From NCBI GenBank assembly GCA_005884575.1, contig VAWW01000066.1:1-49951 (forward strand): a stretch of 49,951 nt of DNA, written 5' to 3'. A program made the position numbers and the translations under genes. How positions within the stretch are numbered: the first letter of the stretch is position 1; every line of letters starts with the position of its first letter. The DNA is from Actinomycetota bacterium. GTDB taxonomy: Bacteria > Actinomycetota > Thermoleophilia > Gaiellales > Gaiellaceae. A model generated the notes under the pieces. The model ran no database searches. It worked only from the letters and a program-made list of their open reading frames with translations, and had not been told where the DNA came from. This document shows, piece by piece, positions 1 through 7,656 of the stretch.

Positions 1-114
1 CCTCCCAAGTGTCGCGAGAACTCGGAGACAGACCACGCTAAAGCTCTCCAGCCGGCGGAGGCGCGACCGCGTTCGCGCCGCAGCCACACACAACACGCCC
101 GAGACAGGAGGGGT

Positions 115-140
115 CCGCGGGGAACCTGGGTTCCCCGCGG
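115..140 (-). terminator. Hairpin terminator after the peptide-binding protein gene
   Basis: A perfect 11-bp inverted repeat (CCGCGGGGAAC / GTTCCCCGCGG) with the loop CTGG begins a few bases beyond the minus-strand stop at 144. There is no clear T run, which is common in GC-rich actinobacteria. Bases 1-114 show no convincing gene or further structure. Confidence 0.7.
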
Positions 141-143
141 CCG

Positions 144-1709
144 TTAGGCGAGCCAGGCCTTGTCGAGGACGAGCATGATCTGCGGGTCGACGACGACGCC
201 CTGGACCTTCTTCTTCGCGACGTGGATGCCGTTGACGTGGAACGAGATGCCCACGCCCGACTCCTTCGCCACCATGTCGAGCGCCTGCCGGAAGATCGCG
301 CGCTGCTTCGTCGGGTTGAGCGTCGTTCCGCCCGCGTCGATCAGCGCGTCGAGCTTCGGGTTGTAGAACTTCCCCTCGTTCCACGCAGCGTGACTGCGGT
401 AGAGGAGCTCGAGGATCTCCTTCGGATGGCGGTGGTTCCAGTACGACGTGAAGGCCGGCTTGTGCAGCCAGTCGTTGCCCCAGAACGTGTCCGTCGGGAC
501 CTTGTTGACCGTGACCTGAATGCCCGCCGGCGCGAGGACGGACTTGAGCGCGGTGACCTGGTCGACGATCCCCGGATAGACGTCCGCGGTCGTGATCGTG
601 ATGTCGATCCCGCTCGAGTGGCCTGCAGCCGCCAGCAGCGCCTTGGCGCCCGCGATGTCAGGCGCCGGTATGCCGCGGCCCGGCGGGTAGAAGGGATCGT
701 TCGGCAGCTCCGGCACGTCGCCGGTGAGCACGCCCTGGCCCTGGATCGCGGCCTGCATGACCACCTTGCGGTTGACGGCCATCTTGATCGCCTTGATCAC
801 GCGGGCGTCCGTGTACGGCGCCTGCATCGCGTCGAACGAGTAGTCGAGGAAGACGGCCCCCCGGAGTGTGTAGAGCCTCAGGTTCTTGTTCTGCTTGATC
901 GAGTTCACCTGCGTGAACGGGATCCGGTCGCTCATGTCGGCGTCGCCGTTCGTCACCGCTTGCACCTTCGTGTTCGGATCGGCGATGTAGACGGCGCGGA
1001 CGGAGTCGAGGTACGGAAGCCCGCGCACCCAGTAGTTCGGGTTTCGGACCATCTCCCAGCCGAGGGTCGGCTTCCAGGACTTGAGCATGAACGGACCCGT
1101 CCCGATCGGATCCTTCTTCGGGTCGGTGCCGTCCGGATAGATCCCCGTCTGGTAGGTGCCCGCGAAGATCGGGAACTGCGCGTCGCCCTTCGTCAGGTGG
1201 AACACGACCGTGTGCGGATCAGGGGTCTTGATCCCCGCCGGATCGAGCTCCCCGCTCAGCCGGGCATACGCGGACGAGCCGTTCTTCTTGTTGAGGATGT
1301 GGCGATAGCTCCAGGCGACGTCCTTCGACGTCAGCGGCTTGCCGTTGTGGAACTTGACGCCCTTGCGTAGCTTGAACGTCCACGTCTTCGCGTCTGCCGT
1401 CGCCTTCCAGCTCACGGCGAGCCGCGGCAGGACTGCCCACGTGCCCGGCACGATGTACGTCAGCCGGTCGTAGGTGTTGTTGAGGGCCGGTTGCGAGACC
1501 GCGATGCCGGTCTGCACCGTCGGGTCGCTCGTCTCCGTCGCCGAGGTGTCGGTGTAGACGAGGTGCAGCGTTCCGCCTTTCTTCGCCTGCCCACTCGCGA
1601 GGGCGCTCGGAACGAGCAACCCCATTCCCGTGCCTGCCGCCGCAAGCCCCGCGGTTCCCCGCAGGAACTCCTCACGGCTCAGCGCACGCTTCTCCTCCGC
1701 TGCTGCCAT
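144..1709 (-). CDS. Peptide/nickel-type ABC transporter substrate-binding protein (SBP family 5)
   Basis: This 521-residue exported protein should capture the ligand for the permeases encoded at 5701-7601. The family-5 signature is visible: a segment around W-K-A-T-A-D-A-K-T-W-T-F-K-L-R-K-G-V-K-F followed by H-N-G-K-P-L-T-S-K-D-V, as in DppA/OppA proteins, and length is normal for the family. I chose the ATG at 1709 because GAGGAGG lies just upstream; an extension to 1835 would add an unlikely N-terminus. The leader (residues about 8-38, L-S-R-E-E-F-L-R-G-T-A-G-L-A-A-A-G) looks like a Tat signal, but the second arginine is replaced by glutamate. The gene is separated from the dehydrogenase upstream by 135 bp containing its own promoter candidate, so it may be expressed at a higher level than the permeases. 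Ligand is unknown; peptides, opines or other amino-acid derivatives are all possible. Confidence 0.93.
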   Translation of the reverse strand: MAAAEEKRALSREEFLRGTAGLAAAGTGMGLLVPSALASGQAKKGGTLHLVYTDTSATETSDPTVQTGIAVSQPALNNTYDRLTYIVPGTWAVLPRLAVSWKATADAKTWTFKLRKGVKFHNGKPLTSKDVAWSYRHILNKKNGSSAYARLSGELDPAGIKTPDPHTVVFHLTKGDAQFPIFAGTYQTGIYPDGTDPKKDPIGTGPFMLKSWKPTLGWEMVRNPNYWVRGLPYLDSVRAVYIADPNTKVQAVTNGDADMSDRIPFTQVNSIKQNKNLRLYTLRGAVFLDYSFDAMQAPYTDARVIKAIKMAVNRKVVMQAAIQGQGVLTGDVPELPNDPFYPPGRGIPAPDIAGAKALLAAAGHSSGIDITITTADVYPGIVDQVTALKSVLAPAGIQVTVNKVPTDTFWGNDWLHKPAFTSYWNHRHPKEILELLYRSHAAWNEGKFYNPKLDALIDAGGTTLNPTKQRAIFRQALDMVAKESGVGISFHVNGIHVAKKKVQGVVVDPQIMLVLDKAWLA

Positions 1710-1806
1710 GTGCTCGCCTCCTCGTGGCACATGTGGTGCGGGCGCCATCCATGCGTGGCGGGGTCCTATCGTCACCGCACGATGACCCACCGCTGAACAA
1801 GCATCG

Positions 1807-1835
1807 ACGATAGAACGTCGGTTCGGGGAATGCAA
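1807..1835 (-). promoter_or_regulatory. Promoter candidate for the binding-protein gene
   Basis: On the minus strand TTGCAT (1835-1830), a 17-bp spacer and TATCGT (1812-1807) match a sigma-70-type promoter. Transcription would begin near 1800 and leave a leader of about 90 bases before the Shine-Dalgarno at the 1709 start. It lies in the 135-bp gap between the dehydrogenase stop and the binding-protein start. Confidence 0.5.
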
Positions 1836-1844
1836 CGGTTGGAA

Positions 1845-3911
1845 CTAGGACGCTGCGAGCTGCCCCGTTGCCACGAGGCGGCGCTCGCGGAGGTACGGGA
1901 GCGGCCGGGCCGGGTCGGGCGCGTCGATCTCGCGGGCGAGCCTGTGGCCGTCGAAGACGCAGTCGGCGATGAGCCGCGGCGCCACGCAGTCGCCGATCGC
2001 GTACACCGCCTCGAGCGGCCCGGGGTCCGCCCGCACCTCGCGGTAGAGCGCGTCGTCCGAGATCCGCGCCGTGACGAGCACCACCGCGTCGGCGGCGACG
2101 GTGCGCTCGCGACCGAACGACCGGAGCAGGCAGTCGTCCGGGCCGATCGCCGCGAGCTCGGTCTCGACCGCCCACTCGACGCCGAGGTCGGCGAGCGTCT
2201 GCCGGACCGGGATCCCCTCCTCGGTGTGGTCGAGGAACGGGCCGACGACGGGCAGCGGCGTCACGTAGAGGACGCGGCGGCCGCGGGCGGCGAGCAGCTC
2301 GGCGATGCCGACCCCCATGAAGTAGCCCTCGCAGTCGTAGACAAGGACCGACTCGCCGGCGGGCTCCTCTCCCGCGAGCACGCGCTCGGGCGTCAGCGTA
2401 CGTTCCGCGCCCGGGATCGGCGCGTGCGTGAGGTGGTTCAGCCCGTCGGCAGCCCAGTGGGCGCCCGTCGCGACGACGGCGAGCTGCGCGCCGTACGCCC
2501 GCACGGCATCGGCGTCGAGCGCGGCGCCGGCGACGACCTCGACGTTCGGCAGCTTCGCGAGCCGCGTCTTCCGCCAGTCGACGACGCCCGCCCACAACGC
2601 GAGGCCGGGCAGCTGCGAGACGAGCGCCACGTAGCCGCCCACCTCGGGCGCGGCGTCGACGAGCGACACGCGCCGCATGCCGCGCTTCCCGAGCACGAGC
2701 GCGCACTCGAGCCCAGCCGCGCCGGCGCCGACGATCAGCACCTCGCGGTCCGCGTTCGCCGCGCGGTCGAAGCGCTCCGGATGCCAGCCGCGCCGGAACT
2801 CCTCGCCGGCGGTCGGATTCTGCGTGCAAGCGATCTGGTGGTGATCGAGCGCGCGCGCGAGGCAGACGTTGCAGCCGATGCACTCGCGGATCTCGTCGAG
2901 CCGGCCCTCCGCGATCTTCTGCGGCAGGAAGGGATCGGAGATCGACGGCCGCGCCGCGCCGATCAGATCCCAGACGCCGCTGCGGATGATCTCGACCATC
3001 GTCTCAGGGTTCGTCAGGCGCCCGACTCCGACGATCGGCTTCGCCGTCGCCTCGCGGACGCGCCCGGTCCACGGCAGCTGCCAGCCCTGGTCGTCGCAAC
3101 GCGACGGAGCGATGTCTGCGGTGCGGTCGGTGATCGACCCGATGTTCACGTCCCAGAGATCGACGAGGTGGTCGGCCAGCCGGACGAACTCGAGCCCCTC
3201 GTCGAGCTCGATCCCGTGCGGGCCGCGCGCGTCGACGGCGAGTCGAGCGGCGATCGCGCACTCCTCGCCGACGGCCGCGCGAACGAGCTCGAGCGTCTCG
3301 AGCCAGAAGCGCGCGCGATTCGCGAGTGCGCCGCCGTACTCGTCCGTGCGCTTGTTGTAGAACGACGACAGGAACTGCAGCGGCAGGAAGCTGTGCGCGC
3401 CGTAGACGTAGACGATGTCGAAGCCCGCGTCGCGTGCGCGCCTCGCGGCCGCCGTGTACATGCGCTCGAGCTCCCGGATCCCGGCCCGGTCGAGGCTGCG
3501 CGGATAGCTGAGGGGATTCATGTCGGACGGGATCTGGCTCGGCGCGCCCGGTACCTCCCGGCTGGCCGATCCCTCGGTCGTCGGCCCGCCATGCCAGAGC
3601 TCGACGCCCGCCAGCGCGCCGTGCTCGTGCGCCTCGTCGCAGAGCAGTGCGAGATTGCGCGCGTCGTCGTCGTCCCAGAGCCGCGCGACGGGCCGGGGCG
3701 CCCGGTCCGTCTCGGGGTGGATCGAGCAGAGCTCGGTGCAGACCGCGGCCCAGCCGCCCTCCGCCTTCGTCGCGCGGAACCGCGCCTGCGCGCCGGGCCG
3801 GTCGGTGCCGAAGCCGGTGCAGTGCGGCACCTGGTAGAAGCGGTTGCGGAGCACCTTCGGGCCAATCCGCACCGGCTCGAAGAGGATGTCGAAGCGCGGA
3901 TCGCGCGGCAT
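1845..3911 (-). CDS. Trimethylamine/dimethylamine dehydrogenase-like iron-sulfur flavoprotein with altered substrate cage
   Basis: The 688-residue protein has the full TMADH architecture: an old-yellow-enzyme TIM barrel (about 1-340), a 4Fe-4S cluster motif and a two-nucleotide-binding C-terminal domain with G-A-G-A-A-G near residue 398. The N-terminus closely follows Methylophilus TMADH as I recall it. Cys31 matches the cysteine that binds FMN covalently (Cys30). Tyr170, His173 and Asp266 match the catalytic Tyr169/His172/Asp267. Cys344, Cys347, Cys350 and Cys362 should hold the cluster. The three residues of the trimethylammonium cage (Tyr60, Trp264, Trp355) appear here as Leu61, Arg263 and Ala354, so the substrate is probably not a quaternary or simple tertiary amine. 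The arginine could favour an acidic substrate such as an N-methyl amino acid. The ATG overlaps the stop of the upstream transporter ATPase (ATGA), implying translational coupling. Family call is firm, substrate unknown. Confidence 0.9.
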   Translation of the reverse strand: MPRDPRFDILFEPVRIGPKVLRNRFYQVPHCTGFGTDRPGAQARFRATKAEGGWAAVCTELCSIHPETDRAPRPVARLWDDDDARNLALLCDEAHEHGALAGVELWHGGPTTEGSASREVPGAPSQIPSDMNPLSYPRSLDRAGIRELERMYTAAARRARDAGFDIVYVYGAHSFLPLQFLSSFYNKRTDEYGGALANRARFWLETLELVRAAVGEECAIAARLAVDARGPHGIELDEGLEFVRLADHLVDLWDVNIGSITDRTADIAPSRCDDQGWQLPWTGRVREATAKPIVGVGRLTNPETMVEIIRSGVWDLIGAARPSISDPFLPQKIAEGRLDEIRECIGCNVCLARALDHHQIACTQNPTAGEEFRRGWHPERFDRAANADREVLIVGAGAAGLECALVLGKRGMRRVSLVDAAPEVGGYVALVSQLPGLALWAGVVDWRKTRLAKLPNVEVVAGAALDADAVRAYGAQLAVVATGAHWAADGLNHLTHAPIPGAERTLTPERVLAGEEPAGESVLVYDCEGYFMGVGIAELLAARGRRVLYVTPLPVVGPFLDHTEEGIPVRQTLADLGVEWAVETELAAIGPDDCLLRSFGRERTVAADAVVLVTARISDDALYREVRADPGPLEAVYAIGDCVAPRLIADCVFDGHRLAREIDAPDPARPLPYLRERRLVATGQLAAS

Positions 3912-5704
3912 CAGGCCGGCAGCAGCTCGGGGATCGCCGCGAGCAGCTCGCGGGTGTATGGGTGCCGCGCGGCGGCGAAGAGCTCGTCCGTCTCCCCTTC
4001 CTCGCATACCTCGCCGTCCCGCATCACGAGCGCGCGGTTCGCGATCGTGCGGACGACGGCGAGGTCGTGGCTCACCCAGACCACCGCCGTCTGCGTCTGC
4101 TCGGAGAGCTCGGCGATCAGCTCGAGGATCGTCGCCTGGACGGAGACGTCGAGCGCGGAGGTCACCTCGTCGCAGAGCAGCAGCGACGGCTTCGCCGAGA
4201 ACGCCCGCGCGAGCGCGACGCGCTGGCGCTGCCCGCCGGAGAGCTCAGCGGGGTAGCGGTAGAGGAGCCCGCTCGGCAGCTTCACCGCGTCGAGCAGCTC
4301 CTGCACCGTCTCGCGCTCGCGCGCCCGCGGCACGTCGTCGCGGAAGAGCCGGATCGGCCGCGCGACGATGTCGAGGATCGTGTGGCGCGGATTGAGCGAC
4401 GAGTCGGGGTTCTGGAAGACGAGCTGGATCTCGCGGCGCACGGAGCGCGGCCGCTTGACCGCCGTCGGCGCCAGCTCGATGCCGCCGAGCCGGATGGAGC
4501 CCGCCTGCGGGCGGTGCAGACCCGCGATCGCGCGCAGGAGCGTCGACTTGCCGCTGCCGCTCTCCCCGACGATGCCGACCCGCTCGGCCCCGTGGACGAC
4601 GAAGCCGACGCCGTTGACCGCCGGCCCCTCGGCGCCGGTGTACGCGCACACGATGCCGTCGACCTCGAGCAGCACGTCCCTTCCGGGGCGCGCCGCGGCG
4701 AGCTCGCTGCCGAGCGCAGGCAGCTTCTCGATCTCCTCGAGCCGAATGCAGCGCGCGGCGTGGCCGTCGCCGGGGTCGCGCATCGCGACGCGGCCCGTCC
4801 GGCACGCAGGCAGGACGTAGCGGCAGCGCGGCGCGTATGCACACGCGTCGAGCACGACGCTGGTCGGCGGCCTGCCGGGGATGCCGACCACCTCTCGCGG
4901 GCGCCGGACGCTCGGCACTGCGGCGAGCAGCGCCTGCGTGTAGGGGTGGCGCTGCTTCGAGACGACTGCCCCGGCGGCTCCGGCCTCGACGATCTCGCCC
5001 GCGTACATGACCGCGAGCCGGTCGGCGAGCGTCGCGAGCAGCGCCAGGTCGTGGCTGACGTAGAGGCAGCCGAGTCCGAAGTCGGTGACGAGGCCGCGCA
5101 GCAGCTTCGTGATCCTCGCCTGCGTCGTGACGTCGAGGCCGGTCGTCGGCTCGTCGAGGATGAGGACGTCCGGCTTGCACGAGAGCGCGAGGGCGAGCGC
5201 GACTCGCTGCTGCTGGCCGCCGCTGAACTGAAAGGGATACCGGCGGAGCGCACGCGCCGGGTCCGGCAGCCCCATCGACTCGAGCAGCTCGACCTGCCGC
5301 GCGCGAGACGCGGAGCCATGGAGCCCGAGATGGACGGCGAGCGGCTGCGAGAGCTGCCGGCCGACGGTCAGCGCGGGGTTGAGCGCGAGCGCCGCGCTCT
5401 GCGCGACGTAGGCGACCTTGCTCCCCCAGATCCTGCGGAGCCTCTGCGTGGAGAGGCCCAGCAGATCGACGCCCTGGAGCTGCGACCGCCCGGAGAGGAT
5501 CCGGCTTCCGGGAGCGCGATAGCTGATCGCCGCGAGCGCCGTCGTCGACTTCCCGCAGCCCGACTCGCCGGCGAGACCGAGGATCGTCCCGCGTTCGAGC
5601 TGGAACGAGACCGAGTCGACGACGGTGTTGATCGAGCCGTCGCGGCGGACGTAGCCGACGGACAGGCCGTCGACGTCGAGGACGACCTCGCCCCTCACAG
5701 TCAC
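3911..5704 (-). CDS. Fused double ATP-binding protein of a peptide-type ABC transporter (DppD-DppF-like)
   Basis: This 597-residue protein carries two complete nucleotide-binding domains in one chain, equivalent to separate DppD and DppF subunits. The first has Walker A G-E-S-G-C-G-K-S-T (46-54), signature S-G-G-Q-Q-Q-R and Walker B L-I-L-D-E-P. The second has G-E-S-G-S-G-K-S-T, L-S-G-G-Q-R-Q-R and L-L-L-C-D-E-V. Between them sits an oligopeptide/dipeptide C-terminal extension with the usual cysteine cluster (C-A-Y-A-P-R-C-R-Y, then P-A-C). The start is a GTG at 5704 that overlaps the permease stop (GTGA), and the stop overlaps the dehydrogenase ATG, so this is a central gene of a coupled operon. 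It should energise the two permeases encoded immediately upstream. Confidence 0.93.
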   Translation of the reverse strand: MTVRGEVVLDVDGLSVGYVRRDGSINTVVDSVSFQLERGTILGLAGESGCGKSTTALAAISYRAPGSRILSGRSQLQGVDLLGLSTQRLRRIWGSKVAYVAQSAALALNPALTVGRQLSQPLAVHLGLHGSASRARQVELLESMGLPDPARALRRYPFQFSGGQQQRVALALALSCKPDVLILDEPTTGLDVTTQARITKLLRGLVTDFGLGCLYVSHDLALLATLADRLAVMYAGEIVEAGAAGAVVSKQRHPYTQALLAAVPSVRRPREVVGIPGRPPTSVVLDACAYAPRCRYVLPACRTGRVAMRDPGDGHAARCIRLEEIEKLPALGSELAAARPGRDVLLEVDGIVCAYTGAEGPAVNGVGFVVHGAERVGIVGESGSGKSTLLRAIAGLHRPQAGSIRLGGIELAPTAVKRPRSVRREIQLVFQNPDSSLNPRHTILDIVARPIRLFRDDVPRARERETVQELLDAVKLPSGLLYRYPAELSGGQRQRVALARAFSAKPSLLLCDEVTSALDVSVQATILELIAELSEQTQTAVVWVSHDLAVVRTIANRALVMRDGEVCEEGETDELFAAARHPYTRELLAAIPELLPA

Positions 5705-6606
5705 AGCGGCACGATCTCCCGCCCGCCGCGCGTCACGTGCTGCGTCAGCGCGTCGGCGATCAGGTTGAGCGCGATCGAGAGCAGCGCGATCGCGGCCGCC
5801 GGTGCGAGCGTTCCGAGCGGCGCTAGGTTGATGTAGCCGCGGCCGTCCGCGACCATCACGCCCCAGTCGGCGTTCGGCGGCTTCACCCCCAGGCCGAGGA
5901 AGTTGAGCGTCGCGACGAAGATGACGGCGTACGTGATGCGCAGGGCGAAGTCCGCGGCCGTCGGCGCCATGATGTTCGGGAGCACCTCGCGGAAGAGAAT
6001 CGCCCTCGTCCGCTCGCCGCGCGCCTGCGCGGCGGCGACGTACTCGTTCGTGATCACGGCCTGCGTCGCGCCGCGGACGAGCCGTCCCATGCGCGGCAGG
6101 TAGACGACCATGATCGTCAGCACCAGGACGAGGTTCGACGTGCCGAGTGCGGCGATGGCGACGAGGACGATCAGCAGCGGCGGCAGCGACATCACCAGGT
6201 CGAACCCGCGCGCGATCACAGCGTCCACGGTCCCGCCGCGGTAGGCGCCGAGCATCCCGAGCGTCCCGCCGAGCAGCCACGCGAGGCTGACGGCGATCAG
6301 CGGGATGACGATGATGTGCGTCCCGCCGACGAGCAGGCGGCTGAGCGTGTCGCGGCCCAGCGAATCGGTGCCGAGCAGGTGCGCGGCGCTGGGACCGGTC
6401 GTCGCGCCGCCGATGCCGACCGCGTTCGGCGGGTACGGTGTGAAGAATCGGCCGAAGATGATCACGAAGAGGACGGCCGCACCGATCCCGACGCCGATCC
6501 GTCCCTCCGTGGACGCGAGGATCGCGCGCCATGCCGCCGGCGGGCGCCCCTCCTCCTCGACAACCTCAGCCGTCGTGAGGCCGACCACGTCGGACGTCGT
6601 CGTCAT
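5701..6606 (-). CDS. Peptide-type ABC transporter permease (DppC-like)
   Basis: The 301-residue integral membrane protein has an N-terminal transmembrane helix near residues 36-52, the OppC-type N-terminal extension (F-T-P-Y-P-P-N, then L-L-G-T-D-S-L-G-R-D-T-L-S-R) and the BPD permease loop that docks to the ATPase (E-Y-V-A-A-A-Q-A-R-G-E-R). L-G-T-D-x-x-G-R-D is diagnostic of the DppC/OppC subunit. The ATG at 6606 overlaps the stop of the DppB-like gene (ATGA), and the stop at 5701 overlaps the ATPase GTG. It would form the pore with the neighbouring permease. Confidence 0.93.
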   Translation of the reverse strand: MTTTSDVVGLTTAEVVEEEGRPPAAWRAILASTEGRIGVGIGAAVLFVIIFGRFFTPYPPNAVGIGGATTGPSAAHLLGTDSLGRDTLSRLLVGGTHIIVIPLIAVSLAWLLGGTLGMLGAYRGGTVDAVIARGFDLVMSLPPLLIVLVAIAALGTSNLVLVLTIMVVYLPRMGRLVRGATQAVITNEYVAAAQARGERTRAILFREVLPNIMAPTAADFALRITYAVIFVATLNFLGLGVKPPNADWGVMVADGRGYINLAPLGTLAPAAAIALLSIALNLIADALTQHVTRGGREIVPL

Positions 6607-7601
6607 CGGGCGGCCGCCGCCTTCAGGCGTGGATTGAGGTATGCGACGAGGAAGTCGGCGGCGAGGCTGACGACGATGAACATCGCGCCCATCAGGAGTG
6701 CGATCGCCTCGACGTTGAACGCATCGGACGTGCTCGTCGCCTGCACGAGCCCCTGGCCGATCCCGGGGAACGCGAACACCCACTCGACCACGATCACGCC
6801 GCTGAGCAGGTAGACGATATTGATCGCCACCGCGTTGACGAGCGGGACGCCGGCGTTCCGCATCGCGTGATCCCAGATCACGGTCCGCCGCGGCAGTCCG
6901 CGCAGCGCCGCCGCCTGCGTGTACGGCATCCCCAGCGCCTCGCGCAGCGAGCCACGCGCGATCCGCGCGACGTACGGCACGATCGCGAGCACGAGCGTCG
7001 CCGTTGGGAGCACGTACGCCTTCGCTTGCTCGCCGAACGAGGACGCAAACGTCAGCGCGGTCGCGCTGTCGACGGGCAGCCAGCCGAGCTCGACCGCGAA
7101 CACGAACAGGAGGCCGATCCCGACGACGAACTCCGGCAACGCGGCGACGACCACGGACGCACTGAGCAGCGACAGGTCGGCGAGGCTGCCGACGCGCCGC
7201 GCCTGGAAGACACCGATGAGGACGGAGATCGGCAACGCGATCAGCAATGCGACGAACGAGAGGATCATCGTCCGCTCGAACCGCGGCAGCACGTTCGTCG
7301 AGACTTGGACGTCGGTGACGTAGGAATTGCCCATGTCGCCGTGCGCGAAGTTCCAGAGCCACTTGCCGTAGCGGACGTAGACGGGCTTGTCGAGCCCGTA
7401 CTGCTTGGAGAAGGCGTCGATCTGCTCGGTCGTGATCTGGTTGCCGAACTTCGCGTGCGCGATGTCGGCCGGGCCGCGGACGCTCATCATCCCGAAGGCG
7501 ACGATCGAGATCAGGAAGAGCGTCAGCAGCCCCGCGGCGAGCTGCCGCCCGATAGTCCGCAGTCGGGCGGAGCGCAGCCGCAATGACGGCAAGCCCCTCA
7601 T
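6603..7601 (-). CDS. Peptide-type ABC transporter permease (DppB-like), first gene of the operon
   Basis: The 332-residue membrane protein starts with a positively charged stretch and a transmembrane helix (L-L-T-L-F-L-I-S-I-V-A-F), followed by the large extracytoplasmic loop typical of DppB and then the permease core with the ATPase-docking loop (Y-T-Q-A-A-A-L-R-G-L-P). The ATG at 7601 is the best start: earlier in-frame codons run into low-complexity sequence unlike a permease. No strong ribosome-binding site is visible. It is the promoter-proximal gene of the minus-strand unit DppB-DppC-ATPase-dehydrogenase and diverges from the acyl-CoA synthetase gene across 55 bp. Confidence 0.92.
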   Translation of the reverse strand: MRGLPSLRLRSARLRTIGRQLAAGLLTLFLISIVAFGMMSVRGPADIAHAKFGNQITTEQIDAFSKQYGLDKPVYVRYGKWLWNFAHGDMGNSYVTDVQVSTNVLPRFERTMILSFVALLIALPISVLIGVFQARRVGSLADLSLLSASVVVAALPEFVVGIGLLFVFAVELGWLPVDSATALTFASSFGEQAKAYVLPTATLVLAIVPYVARIARGSLREALGMPYTQAAALRGLPRRTVIWDHAMRNAGVPLVNAVAINIVYLLSGVIVVEWVFAFPGIGQGLVQATSTSDAFNVEAIALLMGAMFIVVSLAADFLVAYLNPRLKAAAAR

Positions 7602-7644
7602 CCAGACGAGTTGTAACGCGCTCTCCGGCTTGGCGGAAGGGCGA

Positions 7645-7650
7645 TAAGCT
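7645..7650 (+). promoter_or_regulatory. TANNNT -10 box six bases before a GTG start (possible leaderless gene)
   Basis: TAAGCT is followed by six bases and the GTG at 7657, the spacing expected if the transcript begins at the start codon. No Shine-Dalgarno and no convincing -35 are visible. The box sits in the 55-bp divergent gap shared with the permease operon. Confidence 0.35.
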
Positions 7651-7656
7651 CGCCGC

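Noticed and set aside
222-1370. Long plus-strand ORF rich in Arg, Val and Asp opposite the binding-protein gene
   Set aside because: Antisense shadow of a conserved gene in GC-rich DNA; composition has no domain features. The same applies to 1830-4256 plus, 3647-5836 plus, 28151-29908 plus and 29857-31986 plus.
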